Shown here one piece after another: positions 49,563-59,629 of a stretch of 64,000 nucleotides of DNA. Position 1 is the first letter of the stretch. Each line of letters starts with the position of its first letter. Below the pieces are notes generated by a model that ran no database searches, had not been told where the DNA came from, and saw only the letters and a program-made list of their open reading frames with translations. Origin of the DNA: Pseudomonas plecoglossicida NBRC 103162 = DSM 15088 (GTDB taxonomy: Bacteria; Pseudomonadota; Gammaproteobacteria; Pseudomonadales; Pseudomonadaceae); the NCBI RefSeq assembly GCF_000730665.1, contig NZ_BBIV01000002.1, forward strand, positions 186,001 through 250,000. The letters are read 5' to 3'. A program made the position numbers and the translations under genes.

Positions 49563-50024
49563 TCAACTCCCGGCAAACCCTTGCTGCCGCCACGCTTCGT
49601 ACACCGTGACCGCCACGGTATTGGACAGGTTCAGGCTACGGCACCCCGGCCGCATCGGCAGGCGCAGGCGCTGCTCCGCCGGCAGGCTGTCCAGCACCTC
49701 GGCTGGCAGGCCGCGGCTTTCGGGCCCGAACAAAAAGGCATCGCCCGGCTGATAAGCGACTTCGTGGAACGGGTGCGAGCCCTTGGTGGTAAAGGCGAAC
49801 AGCCGCGGGTTACCCAGGCTTTCCAGGCATCCGGCCAGGCTTTCGTGGCGCTTGAGCGTGGCATACTCGTGGTAGTCCAGCCCGGCGCGGCGCAGGCGCT
49901 TGTCGTCCAGCTCGAAACTGATCGGCTCGATCAGGTGCAGGTCGCAACCGCTGTTGGCGCACAGACGGATGATATTGCCGGTGTTCGGCGGAATTTCTGG
50001 TTGAAAGAGGATGACGTGAAACAT
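49563..50024 (-). CDS. trmL: tRNA (cytidine/uridine-2'-O-)-methyltransferase TrmL
   Basis: SPOUT methyltransferase modifying position 34 of tRNA-Leu isoacceptors. 153 residues: MFHVILFQPEIPPNTGNIIR at the N-terminus, FLFGPESRGLPAEVL and RSLNLSNTVAVTVYEA in the SAM-binding knot. ATG 50024 has GGAG 7 bases upstream. Its start codon overlaps that of the divergent next gene (CATG). Confidence 0.96.
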   Translation of the reverse strand: MFHVILFQPEIPPNTGNIIRLCANSGCDLHLIEPISFELDDKRLRRAGLDYHEYATLKRHESLAGCLESLGNPRLFAFTTKGSHPFHEVAYQPGDAFLFGPESRGLPAEVLDSLPAEQRLRLPMRPGCRSLNLSNTVAVTVYEAWRQQGFAGS

Positions 50025-50460
50025 GCACGGCTCCAAGCAAGAAGATGGCGAGCATTCTACCCCTGAAGCGGACCTGCGAACGAAGGGCTTGCCGCGTGTG
50101 CTGCTGTCCCTGGCGATCGTCGGCCTGATGGTTGGGCTGATGATCGGTCGCCTCACCACACCGGATGAGCGTGTGCTGGAGCAGGTCGATGTGGTCCAGG
50201 ATGGGCTCGACCTGTGGTTCAACGAAGAGCCGAAGCTGCACGGTGAGCATGTCGAAGGGACGGTTGCCGTGCTGTTCGAAGCCGAAGGCAAGGCCCAGCG
50301 CGGGCAATTGAGCCTGCAGGGCAAACCGGTGGGTTGGCGTTTGCAGAAAAGCGAAGAGGGGTTGTTGCTGACCCTGGTGGCCGCCCGGCCTCTGCAGGGC
50401 GAGTGGACCGGTGCAGAGGACGCTGGGCGTTGGCGTGTGCAGGTGCGCCTGCACGAATAA
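50023..50460 (+). CDS. Hypothetical single-span membrane protein
   Basis: 145 residues: a polar N-terminus of about 24, one membrane helix (VLLSLAIVGLMVGLMIGRL, about 27-45), then a mostly beta periplasmic part (LDLWFNEEPKLHGEHVEGTV ... VGWRLQKSEEGLLLTL). No family recognised. The first ATG (50023) shares bases with the trmL start on the other strand. A GAGGA lies 11 bases upstream; no other in-frame ATG precedes the helix. Confidence 0.7.
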   Translation: MHGSKQEDGEHSTPEADLRTKGLPRVLLSLAIVGLMVGLMIGRLTTPDERVLEQVDVVQDGLDLWFNEEPKLHGEHVEGTVAVLFEAEGKAQRGQLSLQGKPVGWRLQKSEEGLLLTLVAARPLQGEWTGAEDAGRWRVQVRLHE

Positions 50461-50544
50461 AAGAGGGGATTTCCCGGCCTGCCTGTACCGAGGTCCCCGA
50501 AACTGGAGATATCTGGGTTATTGCAGGGGGCGTGCCAGTTTTGA

Positions 50545-50567
50545 AAAGCCCGTGATTATTGGGCTTT
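50545..50567. terminator. Hairpin between the hypothetical gene and ntrC
   Basis: AAAGCCC / GGGCTTT around a 9-base loop; on the minus strand it is followed by TTCAAAA. It could end either the hypothetical mRNA or ntrBC, which stops 130 bases away. Confidence 0.4.
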
Positions 50568-50696
50568 GAGATGGATTTGGACGGGTTTTGCGGGGATTTG
50601 TGCCTTGGGGCGGTGCGCAGGGCACAGGTTCGGTGCATGAGGCTGAAATTGCTGGGGCTGCTGCGCAGCCCCAAGGATCTAGCGACTTACCAGGTC

Positions 50697-52133
50697 TCAA
50701 TGGTCTTCGCCATCGTCATCATCCCCGCCATCCACATTCATCCCCAGCTCCTTGATCTTGCGGGTCAGGGTATTGCGCCCCCAGCCCAGCAGCACCGCCG
50801 CATCGCGACGTCGCCCGGCCGTGTGCTTGAGCGCCGTCTCTATCATGATCCGTTCGAAGCTGGGCACGGCACTGTCGAGCAAGTTCGATTGACCGCGTGC
50901 CAACGCCTGGTCAGCCCACTGACGCAGCGCCTGCTCCCAGTTGGTGACCGGGGCTGTATCCTGCGGCAGATTCAGCAGTTCAGGCGGTAGGTCGCCAATC
51001 AGCACTTCACGGCTGGAGGCCATCACGGTGATCCAGCGGCAGGTGTTCTCCAGTTGGCGCACGTTGCCTGGCCAAGGCAGGTTGCGGATGAACTCTTCGG
51101 TTTCCGGTTTCAGCAGTTTCGGCTCCACGGCCAGTTCCTGGGCGGCACGGCCGAGGAAGTGGCGAGCCAGCGCCGGAATGTCTTCGCGCCGGTCTGCCAG
51201 GCGTGGAATGTGAATGCGTATGACGTTCAAGCGGTGGAACAAGTCCTCACGGAACTTGCCGGCTGTTACCAGCGACTCAAGGTTCTGGTGGGTCGCCGCG
51301 ATGATGCGCACATCGACCTTCACCGGCACATGGCCGCCAACGCGATAGAACTCGCCGTCGGCCAGCACCCGCAGCAGTCGGGTCTGGGTGTCGGCCGGCA
51401 TGTCACCGATCTCGTCGAGGAACAGCGTGCCGCCGTCAGCCTGCTCGAAACGCCCGCGTCGCAAGTTGGCCGCACCAGTGAAGGCGCCTTTCTCGTGACC
51501 GAACAGCTCGGACTCCATCAGGTCCTTGGGGATCGCCGCCATGTTCAAGGCGATGAATGGCGACGCTGCACGCGGGCTGTGACGGTGCAGGGCATGCGCC
51601 ACCAACTCTTTGCCGGTACCCGACTCGCCGTTGATCAAGACAGTGATATTGGAATGGCTGAGCCGGCCGATGGCGCGAAACACCTCCTGCATCGCTGGCG
51701 CTTCGCCGATGATCTCGGGGGTCCGGGCCAGCGCCAGGGGCACGTCCAGGCCTTGCTGTTCCTGGGCGTGCTGGTTGGCACGCTTGACCAGCGACACGGC
51801 TTCGTCGACATCGAACGGCTTGGGCAGGTACTCGAAGGCACCACCCTGGTAGGAGGCCACGGCGCTGTCCAGGTCGGAATGGGCAGTCATGATGATGACC
51901 GGCAGGCGTGGATGCTGCTCGCGGATCTGGGCCAGCAGGTCGAGGCCGCTGGCACCTGGCATGCGGATGTCGGAAATGATCACGTCCGGTTGCTGCCGGG
52001 CCAGGCGGCCCATCACGCCGTCGGCGCTGTCGAAGCTCTGGGTGGTCATGCCTTCCTGTTGCAGGGCTTTTTCCAGGACCCAGCGGATGGAGCGATCATC
52101 GTCGACGATCCATACGGTTTCACTTCGGCTCAT
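50697..52133 (-). CDS. ntrC: Nitrogen regulator NtrC (NR-I)
   Basis: Sigma-54 activator phosphorylated by NtrB under nitrogen limitation. 478 residues: receiver domain with Asp55 (IISDIRMPG), AAA+ domain with Walker A GESGTGKE and the sigma-54 contact loop GAFTGA, and a C-terminal Fis-type HTH ([20 protein letters not shown]). Start ATG 52133 overlaps the ntrB stop by ATGA. Two matches to its binding site lie upstream of glnA in this window. Confidence 0.97.
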   Translation of the reverse strand: MSRSETVWIVDDDRSIRWVLEKALQQEGMTTQSFDSADGVMGRLARQQPDVIISDIRMPGASGLDLLAQIREQHPRLPVIIMTAHSDLDSAVASYQGGAFEYLPKPFDVDEAVSLVKRANQHAQEQQGLDVPLALARTPEIIGEAPAMQEVFRAIGRLSHSNITVLINGESGTGKELVAHALHRHSPRAASPFIALNMAAIPKDLMESELFGHEKGAFTGAANLRRGRFEQADGGTLFLDEIGDMPADTQTRLLRVLADGEFYRVGGHVPVKVDVRIIAATHQNLESLVTAGKFREDLFHRLNVIRIHIPRLADRREDIPALARHFLGRAAQELAVEPKLLKPETEEFIRNLPWPGNVRQLENTCRWITVMASSREVLIGDLPPELLNLPQDTAPVTNWEQALRQWADQALARGQSNLLDSAVPSFERIMIETALKHTAGRRRDAAVLLGWGRNTLTRKIKELGMNVDGGDDDDGEDH

Positions 52134-53215
52134 GAGGCGGTGGCTCCTTGTTCCAGGGGCAGGAAGATCGAAAACGCGGTGTGGCCCGCGTGGCTTTCGC
52201 ACTCGATCAGGCCCTGGTGCTGGCTGATGATGTTCTGGGTGATGGCCAGGCCCAGCCCGGTGCCATCCGGACGTCCACTGACCATGGGATAGAAGAGGGT
52301 GTCCTGCAGTTCCGTCGGAATGCCCGGGCCGTTGTCGATGATCTCGACGCGGGCCACCAGGCGGTGGCGCACATGGCCGATGGTGAACTGGCGCACTGCA
52401 CGGCTGCGCAGGGTGATGCGGCCCAGGCGCAGTTCGTTCTGCGAACTGATCGCCTGCATGGCGTTGCGCACGATGTTCAATACCGCCTGGATCATCTGCT
52501 CGCGGTCGATGAGCAGGTCGGGCAGGCTGGGGTCGTAGTCACGCACCAAGGTGATGCACCCTTGGCTTTCGGCGTCGACCAGGCTGCAGACCCGCTCCAG
52601 TACCTCGTGGATATTGGTCATGGCCAGCGATGGCAGCTTGTTGGAGCCCAGCATGCGGTCGACCAGGTTACGCAGCCGGTCGGCTTCCTCGATGATCACG
52701 TTGGTGTAGTCGCGCAGCCCCTCCTCAGGGAGTTCACGTGCCAGCAACTGCGCCGCGCCACGGATACCACCCAGCGGGTTCTTGATTTCGTGGGCCAGGC
52801 CGCGCACCAGCATCTTGGTGGTTTCCTGCTTGCTCAGCTGGGCTTCTTCCTTGGTGATGCGCAGCAGGCGGTCGCGCGGGTGTACCTCCAGCAACAGCAG
52901 GGTACTGCCCTGGTGCAGGATCGGCGTCACCGCGTAGTCGACGGTGATGGTCTGGCCGGTCAGCGAAGTCAGTTGCGCTTCACGCTTGGTGAAGGGGTGC
53001 GCGTGTTCCACCGCCTGGCGCAAGGAGTTGAGCGCCTCGGTCGACTCGGTGAACAGCTCGCTGATGAATTGCCCATGACTGCGCTGGCCGCTGACCGCCA
53101 GCAGCATTTCGGCGGCCGGGTTCATGTATTCCAGGCGCAGTTCCGCATTGAGCAGTAGCGTGGCTGTGGTCAGGTTGTCCAGAAGCAGACGGTGCTGTGC
53201 ATCGCTGATGGTCAT
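52130..53215 (-). CDS. ntrB: Nitrogen sensor kinase NtrB (NR-II)
   Basis: Soluble histidine kinase/phosphatase for NtrC, governed by PII. 361 residues: PAS domain (1-110; LLLNAELRLEYMNPAAEMLL), dimerisation box with the phosphorylated His in LAHEIKNPLGGIRG (about residue 140), and an ATPase domain with NIVRNAMQAI and DNGPGIPTELQD. Translationally coupled to ntrC. Separated from aroQ by 266 bases. Confidence 0.96.
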   Translation of the reverse strand: MTISDAQHRLLLDNLTTATLLLNAELRLEYMNPAAEMLLAVSGQRSHGQFISELFTESTEALNSLRQAVEHAHPFTKREAQLTSLTGQTITVDYAVTPILHQGSTLLLLEVHPRDRLLRITKEEAQLSKQETTKMLVRGLAHEIKNPLGGIRGAAQLLARELPEEGLRDYTNVIIEEADRLRNLVDRMLGSNKLPSLAMTNIHEVLERVCSLVDAESQGCITLVRDYDPSLPDLLIDREQMIQAVLNIVRNAMQAISSQNELRLGRITLRSRAVRQFTIGHVRHRLVARVEIIDNGPGIPTELQDTLFYPMVSGRPDGTGLGLAITQNIISQHQGLIECESHAGHTAFSIFLPLEQGATAS

Positions 53216-53481
53216 AAGGCGTCGTTGACCTCTTTTGGCGCTTGTCTGGCATGGCGGTGGGCATGGCCGGGCGCGCTATGGATCCGCTGATGCCAGCCTC
53301 ATGGGACTAAAAATGCAAGAAACAAACCAAGGCTCCGAAAAGAAGCGGAATTGGCCGAAAAAGGCCTGTAATTGCGCGAATTCGGAACAGAATGCCCTGG
53401 TTTAACGTTTTTTGTGACCCATTTTGGGCTGCCCTCAACGCCCGTATTGCATTGACTGCACCAATATAGAGCATAGAGGTT

Positions 53482-54021
53482 TCAAGGTTTGTCGCACAGC
53501 TGGCCGGTGGCACGTACCAGTGCGCTGCGGGTCAGGTTGTCGACCGGTCGGCTGGCCAGCGCCTCGGCCAGTCGGGTGGCGCACGCCGGTGGCGGCTGCT
53601 GCTCGAATGCGGCCAGTCGGACCAGCAACTTGGCCTGCAGCTCGTCGAGTTGTGGGCGGATCTGTTGCTGCAAGTCCTGGCGTGGCGTGTCCGGCGCCAT
53701 GCCCTGGCGATGCCAGCGGGAGAGCAGGCTGTACTGGACCAGCTTGTTGGCTTCGATCTGGTCGGCGAAAAACGCTTCGGCGCGCTGCGGGGCCAGGCCA
53801 TGAGCGGGCGCGGCCGCGCGCACGTTCGCCAGCACCTGCTGTTCGCGCTGGGTTGCCTGTACGGGTTGGCCCTGGTCCCACTTGTGCAATGCTACGGCGC
53901 TGGCCAGGTTCAAGCGCTGCTCGATGGCGTCGAGCAAGGGGTCGAGGGCGGGGCTGCCTGTCGGGGGGCTGGCGCAGCCAGCAAGGCTCAAGGCAAGAGC
54001 GAAAACGGGTAATGGACGCAT
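53482..54021 (-). CDS. aroQ: Secreted (gamma-type AroQ) chorismate mutase
   Basis: Converts chorismate to prephenate outside the cytoplasm. 179 residues: signal sequence with a lipobox (LSLAGC, Cys at about 16), so probably a lipoprotein. The AroQ helix with catalytic Arg/Lys/Gln positions follows (DAIEQRLNLASAVALHKWD ... ADQIEANKLVQYSLLSRW), then the extra helices and Cys residues of the gamma class. Lies between glnA and ntrB. The physiological reason for periplasmic prephenate is not known. Confidence 0.87.
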   Translation of the reverse strand: MRPLPVFALALSLAGCASPPTGSPALDPLLDAIEQRLNLASAVALHKWDQGQPVQATQREQQVLANVRAAAPAHGLAPQRAEAFFADQIEANKLVQYSLLSRWHRQGMAPDTPRQDLQQQIRPQLDELQAKLLVRLAAFEQQPPPACATRLAEALASRPVDNLTRSALVRATGQLCDKP

Positions 54022-54110
54022 GGCAATTCTCCAAAAAGGGTGAGGTATCGAGTGTGCAGAAGCTGGCGTATTTCTCGGGTAGGAACCTTCCGAAGTTGTA
54101 GAAGGCAGAA

Positions 54111-54144
54111 ACAGAAACGGCCTCCCGAAGGAGGCCGTTTCTGT
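54111..54144 (-). terminator. Terminator of glnA
   Basis: Perfect 15-bp stem ACAGAAACGGCCTCC / GGAGGCCGTTTCTGT with a CGAA (TTCG on the minus strand) tetraloop. It lies 31 bases beyond the glnA stop. Confidence 0.85.
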
Positions 54145-54174
54145 CGAGTTGATCAGCGCAAGGCGCCGATCACA

Positions 54175-55581
54175 TCAGCAGCTGTAGTACAGCTCGTATT
54201 CCAGCGGGTGCACGAAGGTACGGACCTTGATCTCTTCTTCGCTCTTCAGTTCGATGAAGGCATCGATGAAGTCGTCGGAGAACACGCCGCCCTTGGTCAG
54301 GAACGCACGGCCTTTGTCCAGCTCTTCCAGGGCTTCTTTCAGGCTGCCGCACACTTGCGGAATGTCCTTGGCCTCTTCCGGTGGCAGGTCGTACAGGTTC
54401 TTGTCAGCTGCGTCGCCTGGGTGGATCTTGTTCTGGATGCCGTCCAGGCCAGCCATCAGCAGGGCCGCGAAGGCCAGGTACGGGTTGGCCGATGGGTCCG
54501 GGAAGCGCGCTTCGATACGGCGGGCTTTCGGGCTGCCGACGTAAGGAATGCGGATCGAGGCGGAACGGTTGCGAGCCGAGTAGGCCAGCATCACCGGAGC
54601 TTCGAAACCTGGGACCAGACGCTTGTAGGAGTTGGTCGACGGGTTGGTGAAGCCGTTCAGGGCCTTGCCGTGCTTGATGATGCCGCCGATGAAGTACAGG
54701 GCGGTGTCGGACAGACCGGCATAGCCTTCACCCGAGAAGGTGTTCTTGCCGTCTTTCCAGATCGACATGTGCACGTGCATGCCCGAGCCGTTGTCGCCAT
54801 ACAGTGGCTTCGGCATGAAGGTAGCGGTCTTGCCGTAGGCGTCGGCAACGTTGTGCACGACGTACTTCAGGGCCTGTACTTCGTCAGCCTTCTTCACCAG
54901 GGTGTTGAACTTGACGCCGATTTCGTTCTGGCCGGCAGTCGCCACTTCGTGGTGGTGAACTTCAACGGTCTGGCCCATTTCTTCCAGTGCGTTGCACATG
55001 GCAGTACGGATTTCGTGGTCGTGGTCGAACGGCGGAACCGGGAAGTAGCCGCCTTTCACGCCTGGACGGTGGCCTTTGTTGCCGCCTTCCACGTCAGCGC
55101 CGGTCATCCACGAGCCTTGCTCGGAGAAGATCTTGAACATCGAGCCGGAAATGTCCGATTGGAACTTCACTTCGTCGAAGATGAAGAACTCAGGCTCCGG
55201 GCCTGCGAACACGGTGTCACCGATGCCGGTGCTCTTCAGGTACTCTTCGGCGCGCTTGGCGATGCCGCGCGGGTCGCGATCGTAGCCCTGCATGCTCGAC
55301 GGGTCGACGATGTCGCAGGTGATGATCAGGGTCGGCTCTTCGGTGAACGGGTCCAGTACGGCGGTGTCGTCGACCGGCATCAGGATCATGTCGGAAGCTT
55401 CGATGCCTTTCCAGCCAGCGATGGAGGAGCCGTCGAACATTTTGCCGACTTCGAAGAAGTCTTCGTCCAGGCCATCACGCGCAGGCATGGTCACGTGATG
55501 CTGAATGCCTTTGGTGTCCGTGAAACGCAGATCAATCCACTTGACGTCATGATCTTTGATGAGTTGAACCGACTTCGACAT
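54175..55581 (-). CDS. glnA: Glutamine synthetase type I
   Basis: Makes glutamine from glutamate, ammonia and ATP. 468 residues with [18 protein letters not shown] near the N-terminus, the ATP-site [16 protein letters not shown], and the adenylylation Tyr in NLYDLPPEE (about 397), so activity is set by GlnE. ATG 55581 has GGAGG upstream. Expression is expected from the sigma-54 promoter at 55681-55696 with NtrC bound upstream. Confidence 0.98.
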   Translation of the reverse strand: MSKSVQLIKDHDVKWIDLRFTDTKGIQHHVTMPARDGLDEDFFEVGKMFDGSSIAGWKGIEASDMILMPVDDTAVLDPFTEEPTLIITCDIVDPSSMQGYDRDPRGIAKRAEEYLKSTGIGDTVFAGPEPEFFIFDEVKFQSDISGSMFKIFSEQGSWMTGADVEGGNKGHRPGVKGGYFPVPPFDHDHEIRTAMCNALEEMGQTVEVHHHEVATAGQNEIGVKFNTLVKKADEVQALKYVVHNVADAYGKTATFMPKPLYGDNGSGMHVHMSIWKDGKNTFSGEGYAGLSDTALYFIGGIIKHGKALNGFTNPSTNSYKRLVPGFEAPVMLAYSARNRSASIRIPYVGSPKARRIEARFPDPSANPYLAFAALLMAGLDGIQNKIHPGDAADKNLYDLPPEEAKDIPQVCGSLKEALEELDKGRAFLTKGGVFSDDFIDAFIELKSEEEIKVRTFVHPLEYELYYSC

Positions 55582-55680
55582 GTTGTCCTCCGGAGGGTCT
55601 AGAGCACGGTGGGCCGCTGCTCTGGAAAAAGGGTGTTGCCGGGCGCGGATAGTCGGCCAAGCTTACCTGCCTCACAAGGG

Positions 55681-55696
55681 AGCAAATTGCATGCCA
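55681..55696 (-). promoter_or_regulatory. Sigma-54 promoter of glnA
   Basis: On the minus strand TGGCATGCAATTTGCT matches TGGCACG-N4-TTGCW with one mismatch and exact GG-N10-GC spacing. Predicted transcript start about 55670. Confidence 0.85.
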
Positions 55697-55769
55697 GTGC
55701 CCGAAAATGGCGAGGGCGGGATAAAAGGGGGCGTTTGCGGGCATATGCAGGGGTTGGCCTGAAGAAAAA

Positions 55770-55786
55770 TGCACCCTTAAGATGCG
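55770..55786. promoter_or_regulatory. NtrC site 2 (half-conserved)
   Basis: TGCAC-N7-ATGCG against TGCAC-N7-GTGCA: one perfect half. Centre about -108 from the predicted glnA start. Confidence 0.5.
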
Positions 55787-55800
55787 ATTTTTATTTGTTG

Positions 55801-55817
55801 CGCACCAATACGGTGCA
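55801..55817. promoter_or_regulatory. NtrC site 1
   Basis: CGCAC-CAATACG-GTGCA, one mismatch from the NtrC dyad TGCAC-N7-GTGCA. Centre about -139 from the predicted glnA start and 31 bases (three helical turns) from site 2. Confidence 0.75.
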
Positions 55818-55844
55818 TTGCTTGAGAGTTGCGCTTCCTTTAAG

Positions 55845-55940
55845 GGCCCCATCGCCAGCAAGCTGGCTCCCACAGGGGAGGGTGCAGGGCTTGAGGCTTG
55901 TCATTGAGCCTGTGGGAGCTGGCTTGCCGGCGATGGGGCC
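55845..55940. repeat. Long REP pair between glnA enhancer and thiI
   Basis: Arms 55845-55876 and 55909-55940 form a 32-bp inverted repeat with one mismatch (CAGC against CGGC in the second stem). It may insulate the two divergent promoters. Confidence 0.85.
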
Positions 55941-56003
55941 GGTACAGGCAACATAAATCCAACCTTCTGTACAAAAGTTGGTCAAATCCTGAGCAATTTC
56001 CGA

Positions 56004-56009
56004 TATAAT
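56004..56009 (+). promoter_or_regulatory. -10 box (TATAAT) of thiI
   Basis: Perfect TATAAT 45 bases before the thiI start; the nearest -35-like hexamer, TTGGTC at 55978-55983, has a long 20-base spacer. Confidence 0.45.
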
Positions 56010-56054
56010 TCGCGCCCCTCATTTTCGGCAGGCCCTGCGCGCGCTGTTAACCCA

Positions 56055-57509
56055 ATGAAACTTATCGTCAAAGTCTTCCCAGAGATCACCATCAAGAGCC
56101 GGCCAGTGCGCAAGCGCTTCATCCGTCAGCTCGGCAAGAACATCCGCAACGTGCTCAAGGATCTCGATCCTGAGCTCGCGGTCGATGGTGTCTGGGACAA
56201 TCTCGAAGTGGTTACCCGCGTCGAGGACGAGAAGGTCCAGCGCGAGATGATCGAGCGCCTTTCCTGCACGCCGGGTATCACCCACTTCCTGCAGGTCGAG
56301 GAATACCCGCTGGGCGACTTCGACGACATCGTCGCCAAGTGCAAGCAGCACTTCGGCCACCTGCTGGCCGGCAAGCGCTTCGCCGTGCGCTGCAAGCGTG
56401 GCGGCCACCACGACTTCACTTCGATGGACGTCGACCGCTACGTCGGCAGCCAGTTGCGCCAACAGTGCGGTGCCGTCGGCATCGACCTGAAGACCCCGGA
56501 AGTGCTGGTGCGCATCGAAGTCCGCGACCAGCGCCTGTACGTCATCCACAACCAGCACCAGGGCATCGGCGGCTACCCGCTGGGCGCCCTGGAGCAGACC
56601 CTGGTGCTGATGTCCGGTGGCTTCGACTCCACCGTGGCGGCCTACCAGATGATGCGCCGTGGCCTGATGACCCACTTCTGCTTCTTCAACCTCGGCGGCC
56701 GCGCCCACGAGCTGGGGGTGATGGAAGTCGCCCACTTCCTGTGGAAGAAGTACGGCAGCAGCCAGCGCGTGCTGTTCATCAGCGTGCCGTTCGAAGAAGT
56801 GGTCGGCGAGATTCTCAACAAGGTCGACAACAGCTACATGGGCGTGACCCTCAAGCGCATGATGCTGCGCGGTGCGGCGCACATGGCCGACCGTCTGGAA
56901 ATCGAAGCGCTGGTCACCGGCGAGGCGATCTCCCAGGTGTCGAGCCAGACGCTGCCGAACCTGTCGATCATCGATTCGGCCACCGACAAGCTGGTACTGC
57001 GCCCATTGCTGGCCAGCCACAAGCAGGACATCATCGACCAGGCCAACGAAATCGGCACCGCCGACTTCGCCAAGCACATGCCTGAATACTGCGGCGTGAT
57101 CTCGGTGAACCCGACCACTCATGCCAAGCGTCACCGCATGGAGCATGAAGAGAAGCAGTTCGACATGGCCGTGCTGGAGCGCGCCCTCGAACGCGCCAAG
57201 TTCATCTCCATCGACCACGTGATCGACGAGCTGGGCAAGGACATCGAAGTCGAGGAAGTGGCCGAGGCGCTGCCGGGCCAGATCGTCATCGACATCCGTC
57301 ATCCCGACGCCCAGGAAGACGAACCACTGGCACTGGATGGTATCGAAGTCCAGGCCATGCCGTTCTACGCGATCAACAGCAAGTTCAAGCACCTGGACCC
57401 CACGCGCCAGTACTTGCTGTATTGCGACAAAGGTGTGATGAGCCGTCTGCACGCACACCACCTGCTCAGTGAGGGACATGCCAATGTGCGTGTTTATCGT
57501 CCGGCATAA
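56055..57509 (+). CDS. thiI: tRNA 4-thiouridine synthase / sulfur carrier ThiI
   Basis: Uses persulfide sulfur to make s4U8 in tRNA and feeds thiamine thiazole synthesis. 484 residues: ferredoxin-like and THUMP domain (1-165), PP-loop ATPase with [13 protein letters not shown] (about 184-196), and a C-terminal rhodanese domain with the catalytic Cys in [10 protein letters not shown] (about 456). Domain set is complete. ATG 56055 has a weak ribosome site. Confidence 0.96.
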   Translation: MKLIVKVFPEITIKSRPVRKRFIRQLGKNIRNVLKDLDPELAVDGVWDNLEVVTRVEDEKVQREMIERLSCTPGITHFLQVEEYPLGDFDDIVAKCKQHFGHLLAGKRFAVRCKRGGHHDFTSMDVDRYVGSQLRQQCGAVGIDLKTPEVLVRIEVRDQRLYVIHNQHQGIGGYPLGALEQTLVLMSGGFDSTVAAYQMMRRGLMTHFCFFNLGGRAHELGVMEVAHFLWKKYGSSQRVLFISVPFEEVVGEILNKVDNSYMGVTLKRMMLRGAAHMADRLEIEALVTGEAISQVSSQTLPNLSIIDSATDKLVLRPLLASHKQDIIDQANEIGTADFAKHMPEYCGVISVNPTTHAKRHRMEHEEKQFDMAVLERALERAKFISIDHVIDELGKDIEVEEVAEALPGQIVIDIRHPDAQEDEPLALDGIEVQAMPFYAINSKFKHLDPTRQYLLYCDKGVMSRLHAHHLLSEGHANVRVYRPA

Positions 57510-57635
57510 GATGCCAGGGCTGTATGGCGGCAGCATCCGCCATCGCCCTCCCGACCGCTGGGCCCGCTGAGCCTTTTAACTTCATATTGGCCGCCTAGAC
57601 TGGCGGCAACCGAATCCTCTGATCGAGATACAGTT

Positions 57636-59456
57636 GTGATCGAAAATCTGCGTAACATCGCCATCATCGCCCACGTTGACCATGGTAAGACCACCCTGGT
57701 AGACAAACTCCTGCGCCAGTCCGGCACCCTGGAGCGTAACGAGCTCAACGACGAGCGCGTCATGGACTCCAACGACCAGGAAAAAGAGCGCGGCATTACC
57801 ATTCTGGCGAAGAACACCGCCATCAACTGGAACGGCTACCACATTAACATCGTCGACACCCCCGGCCACGCCGACTTCGGTGGCGAGGTAGAACGTGTGA
57901 TGTCGATGGTCGACTCCGTGCTGCTGCTGGTCGACGCTCAAGACGGCCCTATGCCGCAAACCCGCTTCGTGACCAAGAAGGCCTTCGAAGCCGGTCTGAA
58001 GCCGATCGTCGTGATCAACAAGGTCGACCGTCCGGGCGCGCGTCCTGACTGGGTTCTGGACCAGATCTTCGACCTGTTCGACAACCTCGGTGCCACCGAC
58101 GAACAGCTGGACTTCAAAGTCGTCTACGCCTCGGCCCTGAACGGCATCGCCGGCCTGGACCACACCGCCATGGGCGAAGACATGACCGCGCTGTACCAGT
58201 CGATCGTCGACAACGTACCAGCACCGGACGTCGACCGTGACGGTTCGTTCCAGATGCAGATCTCCGCGCTGGACTACAACAGCTTCCTCGGCGTTATCGG
58301 CGTTGGTCGTATTGCCCGTGGTCGCGTCAAGCCGAACACCCCGGTTGTCGCCATCGACACCAACGGCAAGAAGCGCAACGGCCGTATCCTGAAGCTGATG
58401 GGTCACCACGGTCTGCACCGTGTTGACGTCGAAGAAGCCCAGGCTGGCGACATCGTCTGCATCAGCGGTTTCGACGAGCTGTTCATCTCCGACACCCTGT
58501 GCGCCCCGGACGCGGTAGAAGCGATGAAGCCGCTGACCGTTGACGAGCCGACCGTTTCCATGACCTTCCAGGTCAACGACTCGCCGTTCTGCGGTAAAGA
58601 AGGCAAGTTCGTCACCAGCCGTAACATCAAGGACCGTCTGGACAAGGAGCTGCTGTATAACGTTGCTCTGCGTGTTCAGGAAACCGATTCCCCTGACAAG
58701 TTCAAGGTATCGGGCCGTGGTGAGCTGCACCTGTCGGTACTGATCGAAACCATGCGCCGTGAAGGCTTCGAGATGGCCGTAGGCCGTCCTGAAGTGATCA
58801 TCCGCGAAGTCGACGGCGTCAAGCAGGAGCCGTTCGAGAACGTCACCATCGACATCCCTGAAGATTCGCAGGGCAAGGTCATGGAAGAGATGGGTCTGCG
58901 TAAAGGCGACCTGACCAACATGGTTCCGGATGGCAAAGGCCGTGTGCGCCTGGAGTACAACATTCCAGCCCGTGGTCTGATCGGTTTCCGTAACCAGTTC
59001 CTGACCCTGACCAACGGTGCAGGCATTCTGACCTCGATCTTCGATCGCTACGACACCATGAAGTCCGGCCAGATGTCCGGCCGCCTGAACGGCGTACTGG
59101 TTTCGGTCGAGACCGGCAAGGCACTGACCTACTCACTGGAAACCCTCCAGGCGCGTGGCAAGCTGTTCGTTGAACACGGTCAAGAGATCTACAACGGTCA
59201 GATCATCGGCCTGAACAGCCGCGACAACGACCTGGGCGTGAACCCGACCAAAGGCAAGAAGCTCGACAACATGCGTGCTTCGGGCAAGGACGAAGTCATC
59301 GCCCTGGTGCCGCCAGTTCGCCACACCCTGGAACAGGCCCTGGAATTCATCCAGGACGACGAGCTGTGCGAAGTCACGCCGAAGTCGATCCGTCTGCGCA
59401 AGAAGATCCTGGACGAAGGCGAGCGTACCCGCGCTGCCAAGAAAGCCAAGAACTGA
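57636..59456 (+). CDS. typA: Ribosome-associated GTPase TypA/BipA
   Basis: Translational GTPase of the EF-G group, involved in 50S assembly and stress or cold adaptation. 606 residues: G domain with [24 protein letters not shown] and [12 protein letters not shown], then domain II, the EF-G-like domains and the BipA-specific C-terminal domain ([18 protein letters not shown] onward). GTG start at 57636 ([11 protein letters not shown]). Confidence 0.97.
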   Translation: MIENLRNIAIIAHVDHGKTTLVDKLLRQSGTLERNELNDERVMDSNDQEKERGITILAKNTAINWNGYHINIVDTPGHADFGGEVERVMSMVDSVLLLVDAQDGPMPQTRFVTKKAFEAGLKPIVVINKVDRPGARPDWVLDQIFDLFDNLGATDEQLDFKVVYASALNGIAGLDHTAMGEDMTALYQSIVDNVPAPDVDRDGSFQMQISALDYNSFLGVIGVGRIARGRVKPNTPVVAIDTNGKKRNGRILKLMGHHGLHRVDVEEAQAGDIVCISGFDELFISDTLCAPDAVEAMKPLTVDEPTVSMTFQVNDSPFCGKEGKFVTSRNIKDRLDKELLYNVALRVQETDSPDKFKVSGRGELHLSVLIETMRREGFEMAVGRPEVIIREVDGVKQEPFENVTIDIPEDSQGKVMEEMGLRKGDLTNMVPDGKGRVRLEYNIPARGLIGFRNQFLTLTNGAGILTSIFDRYDTMKSGQMSGRLNGVLVSVETGKALTYSLETLQARGKLFVEHGQEIYNGQIIGLNSRDNDLGVNPTKGKKLDNMRASGKDEVIALVPPVRHTLEQALEFIQDDELCEVTPKSIRLRKKILDEGERTRAAKKAKN

Positions 59457-59474
59457 GTTAGTTCAGGCTGAATG

Positions 59475-59509
59475 AAAACGCCCCCGGTCGAAAGACCGGG
59501 GGCGTTTTT
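59475..59509 (+). terminator. Intrinsic terminator of typA
   Basis: Perfect 15-bp stem AAAACGCCCCCGGTC / GACCGGGGGCGTTTT with a GAAA tetraloop and T run, 18 bases after typA. Confidence 0.95.
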
Positions 59510-59629
59510 GTTTGCTTTGTGGAAAGTGCCATAGGAAGCGGCTGTATTTCGCGGCTGCATGTTTCAGCTACCTTGCGGCGCTTGGAACCGTTGCCTACAT
59601 TGCCTGCTCCTTTCCATGGACCACGAAAC

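Larger units (their letters stand above)
55582..56054. other. 473-bp glnA/thiI divergent control region
   Basis: From glnA outward it holds an approximately 88-base leader, a sigma-54 promoter, two NtrC-type dyads, a long REP pair, and the -10 box for thiI. No gene is present. Confidence 0.8.
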
